This document shows, piece by piece, positions 27,237 through 35,643 of a stretch of 64,000 bases of DNA (within the stretch, counting starts at the first letter, position 1; each line of letters starts with the position of its first letter). This DNA comes from Chryseobacterium daeguense DSM 19388. Lineage in GTDB: Bacteria; Bacteroidota; Bacteroidia; Flavobacteriales; Weeksellaceae. The stretch covers positions 310,001 to 374,000 of the forward strand of contig NZ_AUMT01000004.1 in the NCBI RefSeq assembly GCF_000430825.1. The letters are read 5' to 3'. The notes below the pieces were generated by a model, which saw only the letters and a program-made list of their open reading frames with translations, was not told the DNA's origin and did not search any database. Made by a program: the position numbers and the translations under genes.

Positions 27237-28712
27237 TTAATTTAAAGGTAAGGTGAAATAAAATGTAGATCCCTCATCTACTTTACTAGAAACTCCTATG
27301 TTCCCGTGATGTTGTTTTATGATTTCCGAACAGATGAACAGGCCGATCCCCATTCCATGAAACTGCAGTGAAGATTCTTCCACACGGTAGAATTTCCTGA
27401 AAACGGCATCCTGCTTGAAATCCGGAATACCGATGCCAAAATCAGTAACATTTACCTTTACTTCCTGCTCTTCTTCATCTACGAAGGTGGTAACAATTAC
27501 CTGATTATTTTGGGGTGAATATTTGATAGCGTTGGTAAGAAAATTGATGAGCACCTGCTCTATGCGGATTTCGTCCAAAGGAATAAGAATATCGGGTTTT
27601 ATTCCGTGTCTTTCTATTCTTACTTTATTTTCGTCGTGGGTCTGTAGAATGGTTTCAATGGCATTCTGAATCACATGTTCCAGATTGGTAGGCTTTTTAT
27701 TGATTTTCAGTTTTCCGTTTTCTATTTTGGAAACATCAAGAAGATCTGTAATTAAGCTGTTCAGCTTCTCGATCTGATCCTGAGCTTTCATGACAAAGCT
27801 TGCCTCCATGGTTTCTTTGTCCAGCTTCAGTTTTCTGTCCAGCAGCTGAATGTAGGCTTTAATGCTTGTAAGAGGAGTTTTCAGCTCATGGCTGGCGATG
27901 CTCAGGAATTCGTCCTTTTCCTTTTCTACTTTCTTCTGGTCATCTATATCTGTAAAACTTCCTACCCAGTTTTTAATGGCATTTCCATGTTGTACTGGAG
28001 TTACACGCAAAAGATGATAACGGAATTCTCCTGATTCCAGATTTTTGATCCTTATTTCCAGATCAAGAGCATTTCCTTTTTTTTTGCTGCGCTCCAGCTC
28101 TTCTTTTATATTGAGATCATCCGGATGCGTTTCGGGAAAATCTTTTTCAGACTTAGAATATTCGTACCATTTCCTGTTTACAAAGTCTACCTCTCCTTTT
28201 TCATTTAATGTAAAAGCTATTTGGGGCAGAGATTCCAGCATCAGGTGAAAATGATCGATCTGGGATTTCATGGTCACCTGGGATTCCCTTCTTCCTTTCA
28301 CCTCCAGTTCCAGGCTTTGCTGCGTTTTTTTCATCGCGAGATTCTGCTCCTGCAGGTTGTAGAAGGTTTTCACTTTCAGCAGCAGGATTTCCGGGTCTAC
28401 CGGCTTGGTAACATAGTCCATACCACCGGAAGCATAGCCTTTGGCTATGAATTTTTTCTCTGTATTTACAGCAGACAAAAATATAATGGGAACTTCTTTC
28501 GTTTTGCTATAGCCGGCCAGTGTTTCCGCCACCTCAAACCCATCCATATCCGGCATCTGAACATCCAGAATTATTAAAGCATAATCATTTTTCAATGCTT
28601 TTCCCAGTGCCTTTTCACCGGAATCTGCGGTATCTACCTGAAAATCTTTGGATTCAAGCAACTTCTTTAATGAATAAAGGTTGCTTTGATTATCATCAAC
28701 AATTAGGATCAT
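27237..28712 (-). CDS. response regulator-PAS-histidine kinase
   Basis: The ATG at 28712 is preferred over a TTG at 28727 since MILIVDDNQ begins a receiver directly. The 491-residue cytoplasmic protein has an N-terminal receiver (Asp50 in IILDVQMPDMDG), a PAS segment (about 150-255, FTLNEKGEVDFVNRKWYEYS), HisKA with IASHELKTPLTS and HATPase_c with DFGIGI and GMGIGLF. A receiver placed in front of the kinase suits phosphotransfer from another kinase into this one. It is the first gene of a six-gene operon. Confidence 0.92.
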   Translation of the reverse strand: MILIVDDNQSNLYSLKKLLESKDFQVDTADSGEKALGKALKNDYALIILDVQMPDMDGFEVAETLAGYSKTKEVPIIFLSAVNTEKKFIAKGYASGGMDYVTKPVDPEILLLKVKTFYNLQEQNLAMKKTQQSLELEVKGRRESQVTMKSQIDHFHLMLESLPQIAFTLNEKGEVDFVNRKWYEYSKSEKDFPETHPDDLNIKEELERSKKKGNALDLEIRIKNLESGEFRYHLLRVTPVQHGNAIKNWVGSFTDIDDQKKVEKEKDEFLSIASHELKTPLTSIKAYIQLLDRKLKLDKETMEASFVMKAQDQIEKLNSLITDLLDVSKIENGKLKINKKPTNLEHVIQNAIETILQTHDENKVRIERHGIKPDILIPLDEIRIEQVLINFLTNAIKYSPQNNQVIVTTFVDEEEQEVKVNVTDFGIGIPDFKQDAVFRKFYRVEESSLQFHGMGIGLFICSEIIKQHHGNIGVSSKVDEGSTFYFTLPLN

Positions 28713-28753
28713 AAAACGTAAAATCAATAATTATTTTAAACTTACAAATCTTT

Positions 28754-28761
28754 CAAAATTA
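28754..28761 (-). promoter_or_regulatory. -7 box candidate for the six-gene signalling operon
   Basis: TAATTTTG on the minus strand fits TAnnTTTG and lies about 42 bases before the ATG at 28712. No convincing -33 TTTG is seen at the usual spacing, so this is a moderate call. Confidence 0.45.
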
Positions 28762-29193
28762 CTTACAAAATTCCGAAAAACAGTAATATTTTAACCATTT
28801 CTGCTTACATACCACATTTATAAAGTTTTTCAATTATAAGTGAGAAAAATTTAAACATAAATTTTTCAACCTCTTTTCTCCCACCAGTTCAAGGTTTTAG
28901 CTTTAATATTTTCTATTTTAAAATATGTTTAATGAAAATTTTCCTTATATATCGGGATTCTCGGCATAGTGTTTGAATAGAGAATGACAACACTTTTTCA
29001 CTTAAATATATATTTTTCCAATTGTAACCCCTCTTTTTGCAGGGGTTACTTGTTTTATTTTAATTTATTTTTAGCTTCTGTTTAATTTTTACTTTTTCCA
29101 CTTTTTAATATGAAAAAGAAAATTATACACCACATCCAGCACTAATGGCACAACTTCTGATATAGCCAACACACACTCTTAAATCAAAATATT
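28762..29193. other. AT-rich gap between divergent genes
   Basis: No open frame with coding character was found. The only ordered structures are the promoter-like box near the signalling operon and the hairpin at 29024-29049. The latter has no obvious gene in front of it on the plus strand. Confidence 0.6.
29024..29060 (+). terminator. strong hairpin with T-rich tail, no obvious upstream gene
   Basis: GTAACCCCT (29024-29032) and AGGGGTTAC (29041-29049) form a perfect 9-base stem around CTTTTTGC. TTGTTTTATTTT follows. It looks like an intrinsic terminator, yet no plus-strand gene precedes it for several kilobases. It could end a short unannotated RNA or act in the leader of the downstream gene. 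Confidence 0.5.
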
Positions 29194-29210
29194 ATGTCGA
29201 TCAAATCAAA

Positions 29211-29615
29211 GTGGCTTTTTGCACCACATGTAACGGCTATTCTTGTGCCACGCCTTCAGAAAAAAAATACTGCAGTCATCCGGATATCATTGATCATTTC
29301 TTTTATCACGGTGAGCCTTGGTTCGCACTGGATCATGATACATTTGAAGAATCCGTAAACCAAGAAAACACAGAATTGCGAACTCTGAATCTGGATGAGC
29401 ACATGAAAAATGACCACGCTTACTGTCATTGCATCAAGAAAGCAGCGCCACAAACCGCTAAATTCATTCATGAAACTGCAGATACGTATGCAGAACCATT
29501 TCTACAGGAAAATTATGATCTTGACAATGATATTTATTTTAAAGATCTTTATACCTACAATAATTTCCACTGGATCAGCGCATCAAACAACCACTACAGA
29601 AATACAGGAACATAA
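29211..29615 (+). CDS. hypothetical protein, Cys-rich N-terminus, possible frameshift near its start
   Basis: From a GTG at 29211 the frame gives 134 residues, acidic and rich in His and Tyr, with CTTCNGYSC near the start. I recognise no family. An ATG at 29194 lies in another frame; one added T in the T5 run at 29216-29220 would join it and give a 140-residue protein starting MSIKSKWLFCTTCNGYSC. The GTG start may therefore be an artefact of a lost base. It lies 15 bases before the exonuclease III gene and may share its transcript. Confidence 0.55.
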   Translation: MAFCTTCNGYSCATPSEKKYCSHPDIIDHFFYHGEPWFALDHDTFEESVNQENTELRTLNLDEHMKNDHAYCHCIKKAAPQTAKFIHETADTYAEPFLQENYDLDNDIYFKDLYTYNNFHWISASNNHYRNTGT

Positions 29616-29630
29616 CAGCAAATTCATCCC

Positions 29631-30404
29631 ATGAAAATCGCTACCTACAATGTAAATGGTGTCAACGGCCGGCTTCCGGTACTTCTTCGGTGGCTTGAAG
29701 AAGCTCAGCCCGACGTTGTCTGTCTTCAGGAGCTGAAAGCACCGCAGGAACGTTTTCCCATTGAAGCGATTCGTGATGCAGGATATCAGGCAATCTGGAA
29801 AGGTCAGAAAAGCTGGAACGGCGTGGCCATCCTATCCAGAGGTCATGAAATAGTGGAAGTACAGCGCAGCCTGCCCGGAGATGATGAAGATGTACAGAGC
29901 AGGTATATTGAAGCTATTATAAACCAAATGGTGATCTGCTGTCTCTACCTTCCCAACGGAAATCCTTACCCAGGGCCAAAATTCGATTATAAGCTGGCCT
30001 GGATTAAACGTCTTCAAAAAAGAATGAATGAGCTGATTAAAATGGAACTTCCCGCTATAGTCATCGGTGATTTTAATATCATCCCGACTCCGCTGGATGT
30101 TCATAAGCCGGAACGTTGGGAAAATGATGCCTTATACAGAATTGAGGTAAGAAAAGCATATCAGACTTTATTAAAGAAAGGCTGGCTTGATTCTATCAGG
30201 ACCCTGTTTTCTGATGAAAAAATCTATACATTCTGGGATTATTTATACAAAGCCTATCAGCGTGATGCAGGAATTCGACTGGATCACATCCTCCTGAGCC
30301 CTTATCTTTCTCCATCACTGAAGTCCGGTGGTGTGGACAAGCATGTTCGGGGCTGGGAAAAAAGCAGTGATCATGCGCCTGCATGGATCGAACTTGAAAG
30401 GTAG
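29631..30404 (+). CDS. xth: exodeoxyribonuclease III (AP endonuclease)
   Basis: The 257-residue cytosolic enzyme belongs to the EEP nuclease superfamily. Visible catalytic marks are LQELKAP (metal-binding Glu), IGDFNIIPTP (Asp/Asn) and the C-terminal SSDHAPAW (Asp-His). It nicks DNA at abasic sites and degrades 3-prime ends in base-excision repair. A DNA glycosylase gene follows 36 bases later, a sensible repair pair since the glycosylase makes the abasic sites this enzyme cuts. Confidence 0.94.
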   Translation: MKIATYNVNGVNGRLPVLLRWLEEAQPDVVCLQELKAPQERFPIEAIRDAGYQAIWKGQKSWNGVAILSRGHEIVEVQRSLPGDDEDVQSRYIEAIINQMVICCLYLPNGNPYPGPKFDYKLAWIKRLQKRMNELIKMELPAIVIGDFNIIPTPLDVHKPERWENDALYRIEVRKAYQTLLKKGWLDSIRTLFSDEKIYTFWDYLYKAYQRDAGIRLDHILLSPYLSPSLKSGGVDKHVRGWEKSSDHAPAWIELER

Positions 30405-30440
30405 GTTTAAGAAATTAGTATTAAATTTAAACTAAAAAAA

Positions 30441-31043
30441 TTGAAGCTTCCTTTATCCTATTATCGAAATCCTGATACCCTTTTCTTAGCTAAGGACCTT
30501 CTTGGCAAAGTATTATTTACGAACATCAATAATGTCATAACCTCCGGGATAATAGTAGAAACGGAAGCCTATCTGGGCGCCGGTGATAAAGCTTCTCATG
30601 CTTATGGAAACCGCCGGACCGGCCGGACAGAAACTTTGTACAGCGAAGGCGGTGTTTCTTATGTGTATCTATGCTATGGAATTCATTATTTATTCAATGT
30701 CGTAACTTCTGTGGAAGATGATCCTCATGCTGTCCTTATCCGCGCAGTTGAACCCTTTCATGGAAAAGAAGCGATACAGATAAGACGGAATATGCCCGCG
30801 GAAAAGCCATCCATATCATCCGGGCCGGGCTCAGCCGCAAAAGCATTAGGAATAGATGCTGCCTTTAATAAAAAAGATCTGAGCAGCGAAGAAATCTGGA
30901 TTGAAGATGTCGGCATCCAGTATTCGGAAAATGAAATTGTGTCTAGTCCGCGTATTGGGGTTGCGTATGCGCAGGAAGATGCGCTTCTGCCCTTTCGTTT
31001 TTTTGTTAAGGGCAATACATATGTAAGTAAACCGAGGTTATAG
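30441..31043 (+). CDS. 3-methyladenine DNA glycosylase (MPG/AAG type)
   Basis: The 200-residue enzyme removes alkylated purines. IVETEAYLG contains the catalytic Glu (about residue 42, matching Glu125 of the human enzyme). YVYLCYGIHYLFNVV and VLIRAVEP are further AAG signatures. The only start at a fitting position is TTG at 30441, which gives the usual family length. It works with the upstream exonuclease III in base-excision repair. Confidence 0.93.
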   Translation: MKLPLSYYRNPDTLFLAKDLLGKVLFTNINNVITSGIIVETEAYLGAGDKASHAYGNRRTGRTETLYSEGGVSYVYLCYGIHYLFNVVTSVEDDPHAVLIRAVEPFHGKEAIQIRRNMPAEKPSISSGPGSAAKALGIDAAFNKKDLSSEEIWIEDVGIQYSENEIVSSPRIGVAYAQEDALLPFRFFVKGNTYVSKPRL

Positions 31044-31125
31044 TTTTCTTTTGCTTTTTTGATATTATATACTACCATCTCTTATCAATGTGATTTGCCT
31101 CATAAAGAAAATATTTTCTGTTTGC

Positions 31126-31133
31126 TAAGTTTG
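31126..31133 (+). promoter_or_regulatory. -7 box candidate for the small lipoprotein gene
   Basis: TAAGTTTG matches TAnnTTTG exactly and lies 21 bases upstream of the ATG at 31155. A -33 element is not evident at standard spacing. Confidence 0.5.
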
Positions 31134-31154
31134 AGTAACCAAATTATTTAAATT

Positions 31155-31355
31155 ATGAAAATCATCTATTCCAGCACACTTCTTCTGTGCGTGCTCACAG
31201 CCTGTACAAAATCTGAAACACAATACCGCGACAAAGAAAACAAAAGGGAAACGGTAAATGACAGAGCTTCAGATACCATAAAACCTTTAAATGAAATATC
31301 AGACACCCTCAGGATAAAGGGTGACAGTACAGATGTAAAAACAGATAATGAATAG
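31155..31355 (+). CDS. small lipoprotein, function unknown
   Basis: The 66-residue protein has a lipoprotein signal with LTAC (Cys17), then a short, charged, low-complexity tail rich in Lys, Asp, Glu and Thr. I recognise no family. It has its own promoter-like box, and lies 32 bases before the cyanophycinase-like gene. Confidence 0.7.
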   Translation: MKIIYSSTLLLCVLTACTKSETQYRDKENKRETVNDRASDTIKPLNEISDTLRIKGDSTDVKTDNE

Positions 31356-31387
31356 TTATTGCTAAAATTAGTATTAAAATTAAATTA

Positions 31388-32236
31388 ATGAACCCAAAAG
31401 GCAGATTATTAATTATTGGCGGCAAAGAAGACAGGGACGACAACCAAATAGAAATGAAAGAAAAAAACCATGATTTTTCACCACATGAAATCCTCAAGCT
31501 CCTGACAGCCTCAAAAGATGACCGGATAGAAGTCATTACCACCGCAAGCTCCGAACCTGAAGAGATGCGCGAAACCTACACTAAAACATTCAACGAAATA
31601 GGATATACCAATTTTGATTTTCTGGATGTATGTGATGAGCAGGTGCACAGCGATTTTCATCTCAAAAGAATTTCAGAAGCCAGGGCTGTCTTTTTTACAG
31701 GCGGCGATCAGAAGCGGATCTGCGAAGTTTTGAAAGAATCTGTTGTAAGAAAACTTTTAATGGAAAAATACCGGAATGAAGAAGGTTTCACCATCGCAGG
31801 AACAAGTGCAGGAGCTATGTGCATGCCGGAAATTGTAATCCTGGAAGCAGAAAACGGCGAAGCCATGCTGGAACATGATATTGATCTGGGTACCGGCCTT
31901 GGCTTTATTGATAACTGTATTGTTGATACCCATTTTGTACACCGTGCAAGATTCGGGAGGCTGGCTCATGCCGTTATTCTACACGAAAATTGCTGGGGAA
32001 TCGGATTAGGTGAAGATACCGCGCTTCTTATCGAGGAAGGAAATAAAGCTACCTGTCACGGTTCCGGGATGGTATGGCTTCTGAACGGGTCGGAAATCAG
32101 GCAAACCAATATTAAAACCGTAGAAAAAGGTCATCCCATCTACGCAGAAAACCTTAAAGTCCATATTTTGACAGACAAATGCAAGATTGATCTCAGCAAA
32201 AATATATTTACAGGAAGTGATGAATCCGAGAGTTAA
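31388..32236 (+). CDS. cyanophycinase-like serine peptidase (S51 family)
   Basis: The 282-residue protein shows the CphB/peptidase E fold: GRLLIIGGKED at the start, FFTGGDQKRI, and the nucleophile elbow GTSAGAM with Ser140. CphB cleaves cyanophycin (arginyl-polyaspartate) into beta-Asp-Arg dipeptides. No cyanophycin synthetase or isoaspartyl dipeptidase lies nearby, so it may use cyanophycin from outside or act on another beta-aspartyl substrate. No signal peptide is visible, which points to the cytoplasm. Confidence 0.88.
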   Translation: MNPKGRLLIIGGKEDRDDNQIEMKEKNHDFSPHEILKLLTASKDDRIEVITTASSEPEEMRETYTKTFNEIGYTNFDFLDVCDEQVHSDFHLKRISEARAVFFTGGDQKRICEVLKESVVRKLLMEKYRNEEGFTIAGTSAGAMCMPEIVILEAENGEAMLEHDIDLGTGLGFIDNCIVDTHFVHRARFGRLAHAVILHENCWGIGLGEDTALLIEEGNKATCHGSGMVWLLNGSEIRQTNIKTVEKGHPIYAENLKVHILTDKCKIDLSKNIFTGSDESES

Positions 32237-32446
32237 TAATCATTACAACACTTAATCATTATATGCTGATTTGTATTGATGCAATTAGTTTTTTCTATTT
32301 TTAATAAGGTGGTCGTGAAATGATATTTTCCTAACTTGTATGCTTTAAACAAAATCTAATAATATCATGTTTAAATCTTATACAAAAGATACTAAACCTG
32401 ATCAGATTATTGTTTAAACCAACTAAAGAAATAGCGAGATCATTTT

Positions 32447-33589
32447 ATGAAAAATAAAGATATTAATTTTCAAAAAGGCTTTACATTCAGCAAGCATATC
32501 CCGGAAGAAATATCACATTTCGACCGGGTTTTCGATGTTTTTAAAGACCTTCTCACCCATACTTCCGGCGATATTGAAGAAGCCTTCGAGTGGCTGGACG
32601 TACTGGATAAGGAATACAATATCTTTAGTGATGAGTATACCCTTGAAGATTTTGAAGAAGACCTTAAAAAACGCGGTTATATTCGGGAAGAAAAAGATTC
32701 CGAGGACGGAAATTCAGGAACAGGGAAAGGCAGAAATGTGCTGACACCCAAACTGGAAGCTACTTTGAGAGAATATGCCCTGGACCAGATTTTCGGGAAG
32801 CTTAAAAAAAGCGGAACAGGAAATCACCGCACATCAAAAACAGGAATCGGGGATGAAAGGGACGGTGAAAACCGAAATTTCCAATATGGTGACGACCTTT
32901 CAGCCGTCAATATGACCGAAAGTCTGAAAAATGCCCAGATCAATAACGGGATTTCCGACCTTCGGCTCACAGAAGAAGACCTGATTGTAGAAGAAACCAA
33001 GCACAAAGCCCAGATGAGCACCGTTCTGATGATCGACATCAGCCACTCCATGATCCTGTACGGTGAAGACCGTATTACGCCGGCTAAAAAAGTGGCCATG
33101 GCATTGGTGGAATTAATCAACAGGAAATATCCAAAAGACTCCATAGATATTATTGTTTTCGGGAACGAAGCATGGCCTATTAAAATCAAAGACCTTCCCT
33201 ATCTCCAGGTTGGGCCTTATCATACCAATACAGTGGCCGGGCTGGAACTCGCAATGGATATCCTCCGGAGAAAAAGAAATACCAACAAGCAGATTTTCAT
33301 GATCACCGACGGTAAACCCAGCTGCATCAAGCTTCCCAACGGAGAATATTATATGAACAGTGTAGGACTGGATCAAACCATTGTATCCCAATGTCTTAAT
33401 AAAGCAGCACAGGCCAGAAAGCTTAAAATCCCGATCACTACTTTTATGATTGCGCAGGATCCTTATTTAAGACAATTTGTGAATGCTTTTACCGCTCAAA
33501 ATAAAGGAAAAGCCTTTTTGACAGGGCTTTCCGGATTGGGAGAAATGATTTTTGAAGATTACGAAAGAAACAGGATCAAAAGGATTTAG
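32447..33589 (+). CDS. VWA domain protein, partner of the adjacent AAA+ ATPase
   Basis: The 380-residue soluble protein has an N-terminal helical, charged region and a C-terminal von Willebrand A domain from about residue 190. A complete MIDAS (DISHS) has Asp197, Ser199 and Ser201. It is followed 120 bases later by a MoxR/ChlI-like ATPase. Such pairs act as chelatase or chaperone-like machines that remodel proteins or insert metals. The substrate is unknown here. The pairing itself is well established for MoxR-VWA and ChlI-ChlD systems. Confidence 0.86.
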   Translation: MKNKDINFQKGFTFSKHIPEEISHFDRVFDVFKDLLTHTSGDIEEAFEWLDVLDKEYNIFSDEYTLEDFEEDLKKRGYIREEKDSEDGNSGTGKGRNVLTPKLEATLREYALDQIFGKLKKSGTGNHRTSKTGIGDERDGENRNFQYGDDLSAVNMTESLKNAQINNGISDLRLTEEDLIVEETKHKAQMSTVLMIDISHSMILYGEDRITPAKKVAMALVELINRKYPKDSIDIIVFGNEAWPIKIKDLPYLQVGPYHTNTVAGLELAMDILRRKRNTNKQIFMITDGKPSCIKLPNGEYYMNSVGLDQTIVSQCLNKAAQARKLKIPITTFMIAQDPYLRQFVNAFTAQNKGKAFLTGLSGLGEMIFEDYERNRIKRI

Positions 33590-33614
33590 AAAAAGCTGGA
33601 AACTGGGTGCTGTT

Positions 33615-33639
33615 CAGATCAGATCAGATCAGATCAGAT
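33615..33639. repeat. CAGAT x5 short tandem repeat
   Basis: Five perfect copies of CAGAT stand 26 bases after the VWA gene and 71 bases before the AAA+ gene. Each internal junction makes a GATC site. Such a repeat can change copy number by slippage and so alter spacing upstream of the AAA+ gene. Confidence 0.95.
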
Positions 33640-33709
33640 AAATTCAAATAATTATATGGAATTGGATTAACGATCCACTATTCAACCATTAGAAATAATA
33701 AAATTTAAA

Positions 33710-35164
33710 ATGAAAAACGATATTACATTTAAGGAATTAAAAAATTCCGGTTATGTTGATCAAACGATTAATGAAGAAATCAAATCTAATTTAATTGCAA
33801 AAATTAAAGCTAAAGAGCCTGTATTTGAAGGACTTTGGGGCTACGAAGATTCTGTGGTGCCTCAATTAAAGAAAGCCATTCTTGCGGGTCATCATATTAA
33901 CCTTCTCGGCTTGCGCGGACAGGCCAAAACAAGGATTGCCAGAAGCATGGTAAGCCTTCTCGATGAATATATGCCGATTGTAAAGGGCTCTGAAATCAAC
34001 GACAGTCCTTTTCATCCCATTTCAAAATATGCCAGAGATCTTATTGCTGAGCTTGGTGATGAAACCCCGATTTCTTGGGTTCACCGCTCAAACCGTTTCT
34101 TTGAAAAACTGGCCACGCCGGATGTAAATGTAGCTGACCTTATCGGTGATATCGACCCTATAAAAGCAGCAACCCTCAAGCTTCCCTATTCTGACGAGCG
34201 CGTTTTACACTACGGAATGATTCCGCGTGCCAACCGCTGTATTTTTGTCCTGAATGAGCTTCCTGATTTGCAGGCGAGGATTCAGGTTTCTTTGTTCAAT
34301 ATTTTGCAGGAGGGTGATATCCAGATCCGCGGATTCCAATTAAGAATGCCTTTGGACATACAGTTTGTATTCACCGCAAATCCTGAAGATTACACAAACA
34401 GAGGAAGCATCGTAACCCCTTTGAAAGACAGAATCGGTTCCCAGATTTTCACCCATTATCCAAAAACCATCGCTCTTGCGAGACAGATTACGGAACAGGA
34501 AGCAGTGATTTCAAATGAGGATAAATCAAAAATACAGGTTCCGGATTTAGCAAAAGACCTTTTGGAAGAAGTAGCCTTTGCAGCCCGTGACAGTGAATAT
34601 GTAGATGCAAAAAGCGGTGTGAGCGCCCGTCTCACCATCAGCGCCATGGAAAATTTAATGGCGGGAGCAAAACTACGCCTGATAGAATCCGGTGCGGATA
34701 AAACAACAGTCCGCCTGATTGATTTTATGTCTGTAATCCCTTCAATAACAGGGAAAATAGAGCTTGTATATGAAGGAGAACAGGAAGGCGCCGATTATGT
34801 AGCCAAATTATTAATCGACAAAGCGGTAATGACACAGTTTGAAAGCCTCTTCCCACGCATCTCGAAACTGGAAAAAGAAGGAATCAAAACGCCTTACACA
34901 GACTTAATCAAGTGGTTCAACAAAAATCATCTTGAGCTCAACTACAATGATTCAGACGAGGAATTCTATAAAAAGCTTAACAGCATCACCCCACTGGTAA
35001 CCGTGGTAGAAGAAAATGTATCCGATTTCAGCATTGAAGACCAGAATTTCTGTAAAGAACTGGTGCTTTGGGCATTAACGATAAGCAAAAAACTGGATAA
35101 ATCTGAAAATCAGAATGCTTTTACTTTTGATTCTGCGGGGATCGGGCAGTATTTGAGGAATTGA
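33710..35164 (+). CDS. MoxR/magnesium-chelatase-like AAA+ ATPase
   Basis: This 484-residue AAA+ protein has Walker A GLRGQAKT (67-74), a Walker B-like FVLNELPDL with Asn in place of the usual Asp, and the ANPEDYTNRG sensor segment. The NELPDL form appears characteristic of this subfamily rather than damage. It should power remodelling together with the VWA protein at 32447-33589. It ends in a good terminator, so the VWA-ATPase pair forms one unit. Confidence 0.87.
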   Translation: MKNDITFKELKNSGYVDQTINEEIKSNLIAKIKAKEPVFEGLWGYEDSVVPQLKKAILAGHHINLLGLRGQAKTRIARSMVSLLDEYMPIVKGSEINDSPFHPISKYARDLIAELGDETPISWVHRSNRFFEKLATPDVNVADLIGDIDPIKAATLKLPYSDERVLHYGMIPRANRCIFVLNELPDLQARIQVSLFNILQEGDIQIRGFQLRMPLDIQFVFTANPEDYTNRGSIVTPLKDRIGSQIFTHYPKTIALARQITEQEAVISNEDKSKIQVPDLAKDLLEEVAFAARDSEYVDAKSGVSARLTISAMENLMAGAKLRLIESGADKTTVRLIDFMSVIPSITGKIELVYEGEQEGADYVAKLLIDKAVMTQFESLFPRISKLEKEGIKTPYTDLIKWFNKNHLELNYNDSDEEFYKKLNSITPLVTVVEENVSDFSIEDQNFCKELVLWALTISKKLDKSENQNAFTFDSAGIGQYLRN

Positions 35165-35182
35165 GATTTTTTAAAACAAACT

Positions 35183-35217
35183 AAAAAAGAGACTGTTGTA
35201 TAGCAGTCTCTTTTTTT
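35183..35217. terminator. intrinsic terminator after the AAA+ gene
   Basis: GAGACTG (35189-35195) pairs with CAGTCTC (35204-35210), with A-run before and T-run after, so the A/T tracts extend the stem and it may work in both directions. It lies between convergent genes. Confidence 0.85.
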
Positions 35218-35254
35218 ATGGAAAAACTATTTTTAGTTTCCGTGTGTCAATTTT

Positions 35255-35545
35255 TCAAATAATGCAGGTATCCATATAAGCAGCAGCTGATATAGAAAAA
35301 TCATTCCATGTACTATTTTTGAAAAAAATTACTCTTTTAGTATTTTCATAATTGATTCTAAAATCACCATTATTACTTAACAATTTATTGTTTTCTACAC
35401 TAATGAAATTCTTCAGTACATTTAATGCTACTATTGATAATGAAAACAAGACCAATATTAAAAGTAATTTATTTGAAATAGTATCATAAATTGTGTTCAG
35501 ATAAAACAATGCTGCCAAACCGATTACCAAGCCTATAACACACAA
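35255..35545 (-). CDS. small membrane protein, hypothetical, start unclear
   Basis: The open frame gives 96 residues with two predicted hydrophobic helices (about 1-15 and 24-45) followed by a soluble tail. The only start candidate in frame is TTG at 35545; a stop codon lies five codons upstream. A one-base change would allow a start from a nearby TTG giving MKEYKI before the first helix. It may be 5-prime damaged. I recognise no family. Confidence 0.4.
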   Translation of the reverse strand: MCVIGLVIGLAALFYLNTIYDTISNKLLLILVLFSLSIVALNVLKNFISVENNKLLSNNGDFRINYENTKRVIFFKNSTWNDFSISAAAYMDTCII

Positions 35546-35612
35546 TTTTATATTCTTTCAAAACTTAATTCTCCCGTATTCCACAACATCATTTTTTATC
35601 AATTATTACATT

Positions 35613-35620
35613 TATCTTTG
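35613..35620 (+). promoter_or_regulatory. -7 box candidate for the propeller kinase gene
   Basis: TATCTTTG matches TAnnTTTG and ends 23 bases before the TTG start at 35644. The -33 region is only T-rich. Confidence 0.45.
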
Positions 35621-35643
35621 CTTTATTCTTAAAATAATAAAAT

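Noticed and set aside
33615..33639. CRISPR-like array
   Set aside because: The repeat unit is 5 bases with no spacers; it is a simple tandem repeat.
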